From Mycobacterium asiaticum (GTDB lineage: Bacteria; Actinomycetota; Actinomycetes; Mycobacteriales; Mycobacteriaceae), in contig NZ_LZLS01000003.1 of the NCBI RefSeq assembly GCF_001673365.1, positions 62,001 to 126,000 of the forward strand: a DNA stretch of 64,000 nt, written 5' to 3'. Shown piece after piece: positions 52,193 through 61,949 of this stretch. The stretch's first letter is position 1. The number at the start of each line of letters is the position of its first letter. The notes under the pieces were generated by a model, which worked only from the letters and a program-made list of their open reading frames with translations, did not search any database and was not told the origin of the DNA. Made by a program: the position numbers and the translations under genes.

Positions 52193-54055
52193 TCAGCCGA
52201 TCAGTTTGGTCAGCCAGTTCGGATTCTGCAGGTCCACACCGCTGCTGCCGTCCCATACGAACGGCGTGCCGTTGGCGTTGAACCCGGCCAACGACGTACT
52301 GGCGTTGGTGGCTTTGGTTTGCGCGGTGCCGAGGTCGGCACCGGACTTGATGCAGTTCGTGGCGGTGGTGTTGGCGCCCACGGTTTGTGCCAGATGCGCC
52401 AGTTCGGCGTCAGTGCGGTCCGACAGAGCGCCCTCTTGCGGCTGGAAATCGCTGCCGAACAGCGCGGCGTAGAAGCTCATATAGATCTTCGGATCGTTTT
52501 GCGTCGCAACGCAGTACGACGCCGCGACGGCGCGAGTCGAGTAGTTCTTGGTGTGGGACTGTTCGTCCAAAAAGGTCAGCAGGTGGTAGCGCACCGCAAG
52601 TTTCTTGTTCTCTACGGCCGTCTCGATATCGCTGGCGTAGGACCTGATGAAAGCCCCGCACGGTGGGCAGATCGGCTCGTTGAACACATCGATCGTGGCG
52701 ATCGCCGCCGAACTGCCAATGAATACCCCGTCATTGAGCACGTTGAGGGCGACCGCGTCGGCAGCCGGCTGCGGTGTCGAGGTCTTCGGCGGCGCGGCCG
52801 AGCGCTTCGACCCGGATAAACCGATGATCAATCCTCCCGCGACCGCCACGATGACGGCGATGGCAAGGCCTACCCAGAGCCAGGGCTTGCGCAGCAATCC
52901 GCTCGGACGGTTCGGCTGCTGGCCCCACTGCGGTACTCCGGTGCTGCCCGGCGGTGCCGCACCCCAGCCGTGCGTTCCGGCCCATTGCGGCGGCGGCCCC
53001 GATGCGGACATGGGCGTGGGCATGGGCGTGGGCATGGGCGCTGACCCAGGCACTGACCCAGGCCCGGACGGCCACGGTACGGGCGCCGATCCCCCGTGCG
53101 GCATCGCATGTGCGGGCGGTGGGACCGGCGCATAGCCGCTGGGGGTCTGGCCGGCGAACTGGGGCGGCACCTGGGCAACCTGGCTGCGCGACAAAATATC
53201 GGAAGCACGGTCTTGATCGGGGCTGGCCAGCGCCGCATAGGCCGCCGCCGACAGGTCGCTACAGGTGGGGTACCGATCTGCCGGATCCTTGGCCATGCCG
53301 CGGGCGATCACCGCGTCGAACGCGGCCGGAATGCCGGAACGCGCCAGACTGGGCCGTGGCACTGGTTTGTTGATGTGCGAACCCATCACGCTGAGCTGGT
53401 CGCCCCGAAATGGTGGCGATCCGGCCAGGCATTCATATAACACACACGCCAATGCGTAGATGTCGGCGCGGTAAGTCACTTCGGTTTCGCCGAAACGCTC
53501 CGGGGCCATGTAGTACAACGTGCCGACGGTGCTACCGAGCTGGGTGAGCTTTTCGTCGGTCCCGGCGCTGGCGATGCCGAAGTCGACCAGGTAGGCAAAA
53601 TCGTCGCTGCTGACCAGGATGTTTTCCGGTTTTACGTCACGATGCGTCACTCCGGCGGCGTGCGCGGCGTCTAGCGCCGAGCCGATCTGGCGAATAATCG
53701 CCACAGCGCGAGGCGGGGTGAGCGGTCCGAAGCGTTTGAGGATGGCCGCCAGGTCTTTGCCGTCGATCAGGCGCATATCCACATACAGCTGACCGTCGAT
53801 CTCGCCGTAGTCGTGGATCGGCACCACATGCGGTTCCTGCAACCGTCCGGCGGTGCGTGCCTCACGTTGCATCCGGGTGCGGAAGACCGGGTCCTGTGAC
53901 AACGACTGCGACATCAGTTTCAGTGCGACGACCCGTTCCCGCACGGTGTCCTCGGCCTCGTAGACGTCGCCCATGCCGCCGCGGCCGACCAGGCGTCGCA
54001 ATCGATACGGCCCGAATTGCGTACCCTCTCGCGAACCCTCGGTCGTATCAGCCAT
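52193..54055 (-). CDS. pknE: Ser/Thr protein kinase PknE with thioredoxin-like (DsbA-type) ectodomain
   Basis: A 620-residue transmembrane kinase starting at ATG 54055 (MADTTEGSREGTQFGPYRLRRLVG). Kinase domain residues 15-280: GRGGMGDVYEAED, HRDVKPENI, DFGIAS, KLTQLGSTVGTLYYMAPERF. A Pro/Gly-rich juxtamembrane linker with repeats (residues 310-395) precedes the transmembrane helix (WVGLAIAVIVAVAGGLIIGL). The ectodomain (about 440-620) has thioredoxin-fold features: FNEPICPPCGAFIRSY (CxxC), NYSTRAVAASYCVATQNDPKIYMSFY, and FNANGTPFVWDGSSG. This matches M. tuberculosis PknE closely as recalled; length is longer (about 566 there) because of the linker. It likely senses extracytoplasmic redox or nitric oxide stress. 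Confidence 0.92.
   Translation of the reverse strand: MADTTEGSREGTQFGPYRLRRLVGRGGMGDVYEAEDTVRERVVALKLMSQSLSQDPVFRTRMQREARTAGRLQEPHVVPIHDYGEIDGQLYVDMRLIDGKDLAAILKRFGPLTPPRAVAIIRQIGSALDAAHAAGVTHRDVKPENILVSSDDFAYLVDFGIASAGTDEKLTQLGSTVGTLYYMAPERFGETEVTYRADIYALACVLYECLAGSPPFRGDQLSVMGSHINKPVPRPSLARSGIPAAFDAVIARGMAKDPADRYPTCSDLSAAAYAALASPDQDRASDILSRSQVAQVPPQFAGQTPSGYAPVPPPAHAMPHGGSAPVPWPSGPGSVPGSAPMPTPMPTPMSASGPPPQWAGTHGWGAAPPGSTGVPQWGQQPNRPSGLLRKPWLWVGLAIAVIVAVAGGLIIGLSGSKRSAAPPKTSTPQPAADAVALNVLNDGVFIGSSAAIATIDVFNEPICPPCGAFIRSYASDIETAVENKKLAVRYHLLTFLDEQSHTKNYSTRAVAASYCVATQNDPKIYMSFYAALFGSDFQPQEGALSDRTDAELAHLAQTVGANTTATNCIKSGADLGTAQTKATNASTSLAGFNANGTPFVWDGSSGVDLQNPNWLTKLIG
53010..53064 (-). repeat. 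12-bp minisatellite in the PknE linker
   Basis: The plus strand reads ATGGGCGTGGGC twice (53010-53033), a partial third copy, then CTGACCCAGGCA and CTGACCCAGGCC (53041-53064). The coding strand gives PGSVPGSA followed by PMPTPMPTPMSA in the juxtamembrane linker. Repeat number is likely to vary between strains. Confidence 0.8.
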
Positions 54056-54421
54056 CGCCGACTCCTCACCCGCCTTCCATCAGCGTTCGATGCGAGCAAA
54101 CTCATCCGAAGCGCCTTCGCGCTCCCGACCAGTGATTGCGCCGGAGACGAGTACGCGGTGGCGTGCCACGCATAAGGCTAATGGCTTCAGCAACTATCGG
54201 GCGCGCTGACTATCCAGACCGTCGTTAGTTAAGTAATTGATTTGAGCGGGGACGGCACGGCGTCAATGAATACACGGCTTTGTTAGGTTACCCAATGCTA
54301 ACTTGGCCCGCAGCAGTCCTGCCGACTATACGAGGAGACCCGGACCCATGCGCTGTCGTCGAGAACACCTGATGGCTGACAATTCTTGCTCTCGCGCCGT
54401 GTGCCACGGGATGAGGGCACG
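54056..54421. other. 366-base divergent intergenic region between pknE and PPE gene
   Basis: Holds the promoters of both genes. Besides the iron-box-like site at 54283-54301 it has an A/T-rich patch at 54224-54242 (gttagttaagtaattga) that could be a promoter. No additional gene or structured RNA was recognised. Confidence 0.6.
54283..54301. promoter_or_regulatory. IdeR (iron box)-like site upstream of PPE-PPW gene
   Basis: TTAGGTTACCCAATGCTAA matches the 19-base mycobacterial IdeR consensus TTAGGTTAGSCTAACCTAA at 15 positions, including all eight of the left half and CTAA at the right. It is 120 bases before the PPE start and also within the promoter region of pknE. In M. tuberculosis the PPE-PPW gene PPE37 is iron-regulated through IdeR, which makes the match notable. 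Confidence 0.5.
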
Positions 54422-55879
54422 ATGACCGCTCCGGTGTGGATGGCCGCACCGCCCGAGGTGCACTCGAGTCTGCTGAGCACTGGGCCAGGACCCGGCCCAT
54501 TGCTGGCGGCCGCATCGGCATGGCAGACCCTCAGCGTCGAATACACCCAGATTGCAGCGGAACTGTCCGCGGTGCTAGCCGCGACACAGGGCGCGTCGTG
54601 GGACGGCCCGACGGCCGCGCAGTACGTCGCGGCGCATCTGCCGTACCTGGACTGGCTGGTACATAACAGCACCAGCAGTGCCGGCGCCGCGGCACAACAC
54701 CGGGCGGCAGCGGCCGCCTACGAGTCCGCGCTGGCAGCCATGCCCACGCTCGCCGAACTGGCGGCCAATCACGCCGTCCACGGAGTGTTGGTCGCGACCA
54801 ATTTCTTCGGCATCAACACCATCCCGATCGCGTTGAACGAAGCCGACTATGTCCGGATGTGGATACAGGCCGCCACCACAATGGCTGTGTACCAGGCACT
54901 TTCGACCGCGGCTTGGACGGCTCTCACCCCTGCCGATGCGGCACCGCCGATCGCCACCGCGGAACCGGCCTCGTCACCGCCCACCGATCCCATCGAAGAA
55001 TTGCTGGCCTGGTCCGAGCATTTCACCAGCATGTACCGCGTCTTGAAGGCACTCGTCACCGATCCGGTCGGCACGGTGGGACAACTCATCATCGACTTCG
55101 CCACCAACCCGAGCGCCGCGTTCACGACATGGCTTCCACTGATTTACGTATTCGCCTACGCGGGCGTTTTCGCGTTGATGGGGACCCCGATGTATGCCGC
55201 GGTTGCCGCACCGGGGTTCGGAGCCATCCCGCTTGCGCTCGGGCTTTCCGCTCTGTCCCTTGTCCCGGAAGCTCCGGCCCTACTGGCCACGGAGGTGCCT
55301 GTCGTCGCCGGCCCGCAGCAGGTTGTGCCGGTGGCAACCCTGTCCCCTACCGTGACAACCGCCGGCGCGGCGCCGGCATCCAGCGTCCCTTCCCAGGCGC
55401 CGGCCACCACGGCCACCGCGTCCACGGCCCCGCCCCCCGGATTCCAGGGTTTCGCCTATCTGGTCGGCGGTCCCGGCCCGGGCCCTACGCTCGGTCCCGC
55501 TTTGCACAACAAGGCGACCGCCAGCGCGCCCGCGTCGAAGATCGCCGCCGCATCGGCGGCCTCCGCGGCGGCCACTGGCTCGGCAAAGGCGCGCAGGCAA
55601 CGCCGCGGTGAGGCCAAGAATCGCGGTTACCGCGACGAGTACCTGACCCTGGACGACACCCCCGAATGGGTGTTGGAGGATCGACCGACCGACTTTTCCG
55701 CGTCGGATTCAGGTGCCGGACCGCTCGGATTCACCGGCACCGCAACGAAATCCAGAGTCCGCGAGGCAGCTGGGTTGACGACGATGACGGGTGACTCGCT
55801 CTCCGAGGCACCGACGTTGCCGATGATGCCGGGCACCTGGGGCACCGATCCAGCTGCCGAAGGACCGCCTGCACACTGA
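54422..55879 (+). CDS. PPE family protein, PPE-PPW subfamily (PPE37-like)
   Basis: A 485-residue PPE protein. The ATG at 54422 ([18 protein letters not shown]) fits the PPE N-terminus; a longer frame from 54386 does not. The PPE domain (residues 1-165) has ASWDGPTAA and the block [45 protein letters not shown], which closely resembles M. tuberculosis PPE37/PPE36-type proteins as recalled. Hydrophobic segments follow at 235-290. The C-terminal part has [16 protein letters not shown] and ends with the PxxPxxW signature (LPMMPGTW) of the PPE-PPW subfamily, with a basic patch [18 protein letters not shown]37-like proteins take part in iron or haem acquisition; the iron-box-like site upstream fits that. 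Confidence 0.88.
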   Translation: MTAPVWMAAPPEVHSSLLSTGPGPGPLLAAASAWQTLSVEYTQIAAELSAVLAATQGASWDGPTAAQYVAAHLPYLDWLVHNSTSSAGAAAQHRAAAAAYESALAAMPTLAELAANHAVHGVLVATNFFGINTIPIALNEADYVRMWIQAATTMAVYQALSTAAWTALTPADAAPPIATAEPASSPPTDPIEELLAWSEHFTSMYRVLKALVTDPVGTVGQLIIDFATNPSAAFTTWLPLIYVFAYAGVFALMGTPMYAAVAAPGFGAIPLALGLSALSLVPEAPALLATEVPVVAGPQQVVPVATLSPTVTTAGAAPASSVPSQAPATTATASTAPPPGFQGFAYLVGGPGPGPTLGPALHNKATASAPASKIAAASAASAAATGSAKARRQRRGEAKNRGYRDEYLTLDDTPEWVLEDRPTDFSASDSGAGPLGFTGTATKSRVREAAGLTTMTGDSLSEAPTLPMMPGTWGTDPAAEGPPAH

Positions 55880-55928
55880 TCGGCGCCACCGGTTGGGGAC
55901 CAACTAGCGATCGCCGTAGCGTGTTGGC

Positions 55929-57218
55929 GTGACAGCAGCTGAACCGGCGCTACCCGACCCGGACAACAGGTTGCGGCGCAGCCTTGGTGTCGGCGACGCG
56001 GTCGTGATCGGGCTGGGCTCGATGCTCGGTGCGGGGATCTTTGCCGCGCTGGCCCCCGCCGCGCAAGCCGCCGGGGCGGGGCTGCTGATCGGTTTGGCAG
56101 TGGCCGCAGTGCTGGCGTACTGCAACGCGACCTCATCGGCCCGATTGGCGGCGCTCTATCCCGCCTCCGGTGGCACGTACGTCTACGGACGAGAACGGCT
56201 GGGCGAATTCTGGGGTTTTCTCGCGGGTTGGGGATTTGTCGTCGGAAAGACCGCCTCGTGCGCGGCGATGGCGCTGACCGTCGGCTGGTACGCGTGGCCG
56301 GCCCACGCCCACGCCGTCGCGGTCATGGCGGTGGTGGGCCTGACGGCGGTCAACTATGTCGGCGTGACGAAGGCGGCATGGCTGACCCGGGTCATCGTGG
56401 TGACGGTTCTACTGGCGCTTGCCTGCGTGGTGGGATCTGTTTTCAGTTCCGGCGCAGGCAATTTCGCAAACCTGTCCCTGTCCGGCGATGTTCATGGCAC
56501 CGGAGTACTGCAATCGGCAGGCTTCTTGTTCTTCGCTTTCGCCGGGTACGCTCGCATCGCCACGCTGGGCGAGGAGGTTCGCGACCCGGTTCGCACCATC
56601 CCCCGGGCAATAGTGACCGCACTCGCACTCACGCTGGTCGTCTACGCCGCGGTTGCGACCGCGGTCCTATCGGCGCTGGGACCGCAGCGACTTGCCGCGA
56701 CGGCTTCACCGTTGACGGACGCCGTGCGCGCAGCGGGCGCCACGTGGCTGCCGCCCGTTATCGCTGTCGCCGCGGTGCTCGCCGCACTGGGTTCGTTGCT
56801 GTCACTGCTGTTGGGGGTATCGCGCACCACGCTGGCGATGGCGCGAGACCGTCATCTTCCGGGCCTGCTCGACGCGGTGCACCCGCGCTTCCGAGTGCCG
56901 CACCGCGCCGAGCTCACGGTCGCAGCGTTGGCTGCGCTGCTGGCGGCGACCGTGGATCTGCGCGGGGCAATCGGCTTTTCGTCCTTTGCGGTGCTGGTCT
57001 ACTACGCGATCGCAAACGCCTCGGCCTTAACGCTGCGACGCGAAGAAGGTGCCCCGGCCAAAGTCATTCCGGTGGTGGGTTTTTCGGGTTGCGCACTGGT
57101 GGCGCTGGCATTGCCGTGGTCATCGATCATCGCGGGCGCCGGCGTTCTAACAGTGGGTGCGTTGCTGTTCTGGGGTCGTCGTCTCGTTCGACGCAGATCC
57201 CGCGGACCGACCGATTAA
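55929..57218 (+). CDS. APC family amino acid permease (Rv1999c-like)
   Basis: A 429-residue transporter with GTG start. About twelve hydrophobic segments are seen. The first (VGDAVVIGLGSMLGAGIFAALAPAAQAAGAG) contains the GxGIF/GSMLGAGIF motif of the amino acid-polyamine-organocation family; FFAFAGYARIATLGEEVRDPVRTIPRAI is the conserved region after helix 6. It should move an amino acid or polyamine with a cation. The stop and the start of the next gene share one base (TAATG), so both are translated together. M. tuberculosis Rv1999c is a close match as recalled. Confidence 0.88.
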   Translation: MTAAEPALPDPDNRLRRSLGVGDAVVIGLGSMLGAGIFAALAPAAQAAGAGLLIGLAVAAVLAYCNATSSARLAALYPASGGTYVYGRERLGEFWGFLAGWGFVVGKTASCAAMALTVGWYAWPAHAHAVAVMAVVGLTAVNYVGVTKAAWLTRVIVVTVLLALACVVGSVFSSGAGNFANLSLSGDVHGTGVLQSAGFLFFAFAGYARIATLGEEVRDPVRTIPRAIVTALALTLVVYAAVATAVLSALGPQRLAATASPLTDAVRAAGATWLPPVIAVAAVLAALGSLLSLLLGVSRTTLAMARDRHLPGLLDAVHPRFRVPHRAELTVAALAALLAATVDLRGAIGFSSFAVLVYYAIANASALTLRREEGAPAKVIPVVGFSGCALVALALPWSSIIAGAGVLTVGALLFWGRRLVRRRSRGPTD

Positions 57219-58000
57219 TGGAATATTCGGTGAGGCTGCGCTTGCTGGCGCGGATCACGTCGGTGCGGTTGGCTGGTCCCGTGGTGAGCGGGAAACGAAT
57301 CCATGCGGCTGAGCCGCACGGTGATGGCGCGTCGGAAAGATTGAACTGGTTGCGAGCGGCCGTGCTTGGCGCCAACGATGGCATTGTCTCGGTAGCCGGT
57401 ATCGTCGTCGGCGTTGCCGGAGCGACGGCGCAACGCGGACCGATCTTCACCGCAGGGTTGGCCGGTTTGGTGGCCGGCGCTGTCTCGATGGCGTTAGGCG
57501 AATATGTCTCGGTATCCAGTCAACGCGACAGTGAGCGCGCCATGCTTGCCAAGGAACGTTCCGAATTGCACCAGACTCCCGAAGCCGAACTGGCCGAACT
57601 CACCGCCATCTATGCGGCCAAAGGCCTTTCACCGAAAACCGCCGCGCGGGTGGCCGAGGAACTTACCGCTCACGATGCATTCGCGGCGCATGCCGAGGCC
57701 GAGCTCAACCTCGATCCCGAAGAGCTGACAAATCCGTGGCATGCCGCGGTGGCCTCGGCCGCTTCATTCATCGCTGGAGCATTGCTTCCGCTGTTGGCAA
57801 TCCTGCTGCCGCCGGCAACCTGGCGCGTACCAGTGACGTTCGTTGCGGTGTTGATCGCACTCGGATTGGCCGGGACGCTCAGCGCCAGGATCGGGGGCAG
57901 CAGCGTAGGGCGCGCGGTCTCGCGTGTTGTGTTCGGCGGGGCTGCCGGTTTGGCGTTTACCTATCTGGTTGGCCATTTGTTCGGCACCGCTATCGGCTGA
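57218..58000 (+). CDS. VIT1/CCC1 family membrane protein
   Basis: A 260-residue membrane protein starting at ATG 57218 in the TAATG shared with the permease gene; a later start near residue 20 is possible because the first 40 residues are poorly conserved. The core has [28 protein letters not shown] (helix 1), [28 protein letters not shown] (helix 2 with Glu), an intervening helical region with acidic residues, and three C-terminal helices. VIT1/CCC1 proteins carry Fe2+ or Mn2+ across membranes. Co-transcription with the permease is likely. An iron transport role would fit the iron-box-like site nearby, but this is inference. Confidence 0.85.
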   Translation: MEYSVRLRLLARITSVRLAGPVVSGKRIHAAEPHGDGASERLNWLRAAVLGANDGIVSVAGIVVGVAGATAQRGPIFTAGLAGLVAGAVSMALGEYVSVSSQRDSERAMLAKERSELHQTPEAELAELTAIYAAKGLSPKTAARVAEELTAHDAFAAHAEAELNLDPEELTNPWHAAVASAASFIAGALLPLLAILLPPATWRVPVTFVAVLIALGLAGTLSARIGGSSVGRAVSRVVFGGAAGLAFTYLVGHLFGTAIG

Positions 58001-58296
58001 GCGGAGTTAGCTCGCGGAAGCGAACGCGCGCAAGTGCTGTCGTGGACCGACTCCGAGAAGTCGCACTATATGCGCGTCGTCCCGCGGACTGTCACCGGGT
58101 GCCGGTTCCGGTTCAGTCCGCAGCGATAGCGCATCGCAGGCGAGGGCCGGTAGCGCGGAACACTCACTCCGCAAACGGAAATGGTGAATATCGCAAAAAC
58201 ATTGTCGAAAACGATTGTTGGCCAACCGCTGCCCGCTATGCTCCGCTCAACCTTGGCAGGTTCGAGCATGGCTCGACACGAAGCAGGAGGATCCCG

Positions 58297-59850
58297 GTGT
58301 CATTTGTGGTCGTAGGTCCCGAAGTCCTGGCGGCGACGGCAGGAAATCTCAGGGGCATTGGTTCGGCGCTGAGCGAAGCCAATGTTGTTGCAAATTCGGC
58401 GATTACGACACTTCTCCCCAGTGGTGCCGACGAGGTCTCGGCCGCGGTCGCGGCACTCTTCGCCGGGCACGGCAAAGCCTACGAACGCCTGAGCGCACAA
58501 GCGGGAGCTTTCCACGCCCAGTTTGTGCAATCGCTGTCGGGCGCCGGTAGTTCCTACGCGGCCGCCGAGGCTGCCGCCGCCGCACCTTTGGCGAACCTAG
58601 GAGAAGACTTCCTCGCCATCATCAACGCACCGACCCAGGCGCTACTGGGCCGCCCACTTATCGGCAATGGAGCCGACGGGACCGCGGCGTCCCCCAACGG
58701 CGGCGCGGGAGGTCTGCTCTTCGGCAACGGCGGCAACGGCTACAGCTTCGCCACCAGCACAGCCAGCCAAGCCGGCGGCAGCGGTGGCGCCGCCGGCCTG
58801 ATCGGTAGCGGGGGTAACGGCGGCAACGGGTTCTGGAGCGGGGCCGGTGGGGCCGGCGGCAACGGTGGGTGGTTATACGGCAACGGCGGACACGGCGGGG
58901 CGGGCGGAACCACGTCGAACGCCTCGTTGGGTGGTAACGGCGGAGTCGGTGGCGCGGGCGGCAATGCATGGCTGTTCGGTTCCGGCGGTGCGGGTGGCGC
59001 CGGCGGCAACGCGACCAACAACAACCTGAATAACTACATGGGCGCAGGCGGGCGCGGCGGCGCGGGCGGCAGCGGCGGATGGTTCTACGGAGACGGCGGA
59101 AACGGCGGTGACGGCGGGTTCGCCAACCGCGGTGGCGACGGTGGCGCGGGCGGCGCCGGGGGTAACGCCGGGCTGTTCGGCGACGGCGGACGCGGCGGTG
59201 CCGGCAACTACGGCTCGGTTCTGCAGGGCGGCTTCGACGGTGGTAACGGAGGCGTCGGCGGTCGCGGCGGTTGGATACACGGAAACGGTGGCGACGGCGG
59301 AGTGGGCGGTCTGAGCGGGAACAACACCGGTGGCGGTGCCGCGGGCGGGCACGGCGGCCAGGGCGGTGCCGCCGGTCTGTGGGGCAGTGGTGGCGGCGGT
59401 GGAAATGGCGGGAACGCAACCTATTACGGCGCTGGAACCGGCGGCAACGGCGGCGACGGTGGTGCTGCGGGGTTGTTCTATGGTGACGGTGGATTCGGCG
59501 GAAACGGTGGCGCCGGCGGGGTCGCAAACATCGCCCCTGGGCCTATCGGCGGGGCCGGCGGTGCCGGCGGTAACGGCGGCGTTGCCGGATTCATCGGTAG
59601 CGGTGGCGGCGGCGGAGCGGGCGGCGCAGGCGGACCCGCGGTCGTCGGTCCTCTCGCCGGCGGTCCTGGTGGACCGGGCGGAGTGGGCGGCAACGCCAAG
59701 GTGATCGGCAACGGCGGGGCCGGCGGGCCAGGCGGTGCCGGTGGGGCCGGCAACGGCGGTCCGGACGGGCCGGACGGTGCCGGTGGGGCCGGCGGCAGCG
59801 GCGGCTCGTTGTTCGGCGAGGCAGGTGCGACCGGATTGGACGGCGTCTAA
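58297..59850 (+). CDS. PE_PGRS family protein
   Basis: A 517-residue PE_PGRS protein. The start is GTG 58297, set by AGGAGG 7 bases ahead; the frame upstream belongs to nothing. Residues 1-95 are the PE domain ([68 protein letters not shown], with [11 protein letters not shown]). From about residue 130 the chain is almost only GGxGGx/GNGG repeats with occasional WLYGNGG, GLFGDGG blocks, to the end. The final acidic/hydrophobic tail ([11 protein letters not shown]) is short. It is exported through a type VII system and is probably surface-exposed. It is convergent with the third kinase gene. Confidence 0.93.
   Translation: MSFVVVGPEVLAATAGNLRGIGSALSEANVVANSAITTLLPSGADEVSAAVAALFAGHGKAYERLSAQAGAFHAQFVQSLSGAGSSYAAAEAAAAAPLANLGEDFLAIINAPTQALLGRPLIGNGADGTAASPNGGAGGLLFGNGGNGYSFATSTASQAGGSGGAAGLIGSGGNGGNGFWSGAGGAGGNGGWLYGNGGHGGAGGTTSNASLGGNGGVGGAGGNAWLFGSGGAGGAGGNATNNNLNNYMGAGGRGGAGGSGGWFYGDGGNGGDGGFANRGGDGGAGGAGGNAGLFGDGGRGGAGNYGSVLQGGFDGGNGGVGGRGGWIHGNGGDGGVGGLSGNNTGGGAAGGHGGQGGAAGLWGSGGGGGNGGNATYYGAGTGGNGGDGGAAGLFYGDGGFGGNGGAGGVANIAPGPIGGAGGAGGNGGVAGFIGSGGGGGAGGAGGPAVVGPLAGGPGGPGGVGGNAKVIGNGGAGGPGGAGGAGNGGPDGPDGAGGAGGSGGSLFGEAGATGLDGV
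58680..59840 (+). repeat. PGRS Gly-Gly-x repeat region
   Basis: Multiple tandem GGC-GGx-GGy-type codons encode GGAGGN/GNGGDGG runs over about 1.15 kb. The composition is typical PGRS and prone to recombination. Confidence 0.85.
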
Positions 59851-59868
59851 ACCAATTGCGACCGCGGC

Positions 59869-61815
59869 TCAATCGCCGGTACGCGCGAATTTCACGTCCA
59901 CGTCGGTGCTCGGGCATGAGCTGCCCGTCAGCTCTTCCCGGCCATGGCCGACCAGCAGCGTAACCGGATCCTGTGTCGGCTGCGGCAAGGCGAACGGGAC
60001 CGCTATTTTCACGTGCGTCATGCCGCCCTTCCAGCACCGGGCGTCGAATTCACGTTCATAGACCCAGCTTCCGTCGCGATAGATCAACACCATGGCGGCT
60101 GCCGGTGCGGCGTGGAACAGACTCATGCAACGATCACCGGCCCGAAGGCAATCCGTGCGGACCGCGTAGTCACGCTGTTCGGTGAAACCATTGGGTTGGG
60201 TTGATGTTTGGTGGTAGCGGCCGTGCAGGGCCGCGGCCGGCGAGTTGATTCGCGGCGGCAGCGCCCCGGGGTCAGGCAGGCTGTTCAGGTCGGCGTCCCC
60301 GGTGCGCGTGAACGTCACCGTCCGCTTGTTGGCACACCCCTTGGTCATGGTCTGGGTGGCCTCCCCGGAGAACGAGCCACCTGGAAGAGGTTGCAGTGCA
60401 AACGTTTCCCATACTTCACCGTCGACGTTCGCGCACGTGCTTGATCCGACACTCACCGCGACCCAGGTTCCGTCGACCTCGTCCAACACCAACGTCGCCG
60501 CCTGCATGGTCTCACCACCCAGGCGTGCGGCCGTCGCCACGCAACCCGACGACCCGCATACCGAGCGGACCCCCCACAGTTCGGTGGTCGGCGTGACCGC
60601 GCGTTCGGCCGGCTGACCGTCGACGCCGGTGACCACGCCGAATTCAACTTGGTAGACACCGGTAAAGGGGCCGGTGTTGGGCGGCGAGGGCGCCGTGACC
60701 GGGGCGGTATCGGTCGCGGCGACCGCGGTCTGGTGCTGGCGTGAGTAAAGCTGTATACCACCGAAAAAAGCTGCCGCAACGAGCATTACGATGCCGCACA
60801 GAGCGCAGGCCAGGACGCCCGCCCGGACACCTGGGCGCCGCCGCGGCGACCTTCTTTGTACGGTGGGGGCTAATGCCGGGCTGTTTAGAGCAGCCACGGT
60901 GGCGGCGCCAACGGCGGCCTCGTACTGATTGACCGGACCGCCGGGGATCTGCCCGGCGTAGGCGAAACTCGGCGCCGCGTCGCCCGCCAGTTGGTCGGCG
61001 AACGCTTGACAGCTTGCGAAGCGACGCGATGGCTCCTTTGCCATCGCGACGGCGAATACCCAATCCAAATCGCCCAGTGCCGGACGCAAGGCGCCGATCG
61101 ACGGCGGCGGGGCACTGACATGCTGGGCGATCACCACCGCGGAATTGCTATCGACGTAGGGCGGCTTTCCAGTCAGCAGGTGAAAGGCTGTGCATGCCAA
61201 CGCGTATTGATCAGCCCGCCCGTCGACTGGCTCACCCTTCAACTGCTCGGGCGCGGCGTAGTTCACCGTGCCGACCGCCATGTTGGTTGCGGTCAACCCG
61301 GCCTCGTCATGCATCCGCCGTGCGACGCCGAAGTCAGCCAAATAGACCACCGGAGACTGCCCGTGGCCCTCGGCCAGCAAGATGTTGTCCGGTTTGACGT
61401 CCCGGTGCAGCAGGCCGCGATGATGCGCGTAGTCCAAGGCCGAACCGACCGCCCGGATGATCGCCACGACCCTATCCAACGGCATTCCGTCCGGGAAACT
61501 TTCGCGCAGCAAGGCCGCCGCGTCGGTGCCTTCTACATAGTCCATCGACAGCCAGAGCTGGCCGTCATATTCGCCCCGGTCGTGAATCCGCACGATGTGC
61601 GGATGTGACAACTCGGCCGCCAGCTCAGCCTCCCGTTCGAATCGCGCGCGGAACATCGGGTCGGTGCTCAGTTGCGGCGGTAGGACTTTCAGCGCATTCT
61701 CCCGCGGCAACCGCGGGTGCGTCGCCAAGTACACCGCGCCCATGCCCCCCGCACCCAGCATCCGATTGATCGTGAATCCGGCAAACACCTTGCCGAGTGT
61801 GTAGGTGGTATCCAC
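59869..61815 (-). CDS. Ser/Thr protein kinase with duplicated Cys-rich extracytoplasmic domain
   Basis: A 648-residue kinase. GTG 61815 is chosen because AGAGGA lies 5-10 bases ahead and it begins [21 protein letters not shown]; residues upstream in frame read as a shadow of the transporter gene. Kinase domain, about residues 10-275, has [37 protein letters not shown] and [21 protein letters not shown] transmembrane helix lies near residue 340 ([21 protein letters not shown]). The ectodomain (370-648) has two related halves, each starting GxYxxx and ending FTRTGD or FARTGD, each with four Cys. The kinase half resembles PknF, but the ectodomain is different. The next gene upstream is an MmpL transporter 134 bases away, same strand. 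Confidence 0.85.
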   Translation of the reverse strand: MDTTYTLGKVFAGFTINRMLGAGGMGAVYLATHPRLPRENALKVLPPQLSTDPMFRARFEREAELAAELSHPHIVRIHDRGEYDGQLWLSMDYVEGTDAAALLRESFPDGMPLDRVVAIIRAVGSALDYAHHRGLLHRDVKPDNILLAEGHGQSPVVYLADFGVARRMHDEAGLTATNMAVGTVNYAAPEQLKGEPVDGRADQYALACTAFHLLTGKPPYVDSNSAVVIAQHVSAPPPSIGALRPALGDLDWVFAVAMAKEPSRRFASCQAFADQLAGDAAPSFAYAGQIPGGPVNQYEAAVGAATVAALNSPALAPTVQRRSPRRRPGVRAGVLACALCGIVMLVAAAFFGGIQLYSRQHQTAVAATDTAPVTAPSPPNTGPFTGVYQVEFGVVTGVDGQPAERAVTPTTELWGVRSVCGSSGCVATAARLGGETMQAATLVLDEVDGTWVAVSVGSSTCANVDGEVWETFALQPLPGGSFSGEATQTMTKGCANKRTVTFTRTGDADLNSLPDPGALPPRINSPAAALHGRYHQTSTQPNGFTEQRDYAVRTDCLRAGDRCMSLFHAAPAAAMVLIYRDGSWVYEREFDARCWKGGMTHVKIAVPFALPQPTQDPVTLLVGHGREELTGSSCPSTDVDVKFARTGD

Positions 61816-61949
61816 TTCGGTTCCTCTGGCCTGCGCTGCATCCACGGCGGGGTCGGCCGACCCGACCGGCACTGCATACGTTGCCGCCCACCGCTTGCCG
61901 GATCTTGTCGAAAATCTTGCGAAACTCTTGCGTTGGACCGGGACGAAAG

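Noticed and set aside
54224..54242. AT-rich patch as a second iron box
   Set aside because: It does not match the IdeR consensus beyond half of one arm.
57736..58296. Long N-terminal extension of the PE_PGRS frame
   Set aside because: It reads antilogous to the VIT-like gene; the PE domain begins at GTG 58297 directly behind AGGAGG.
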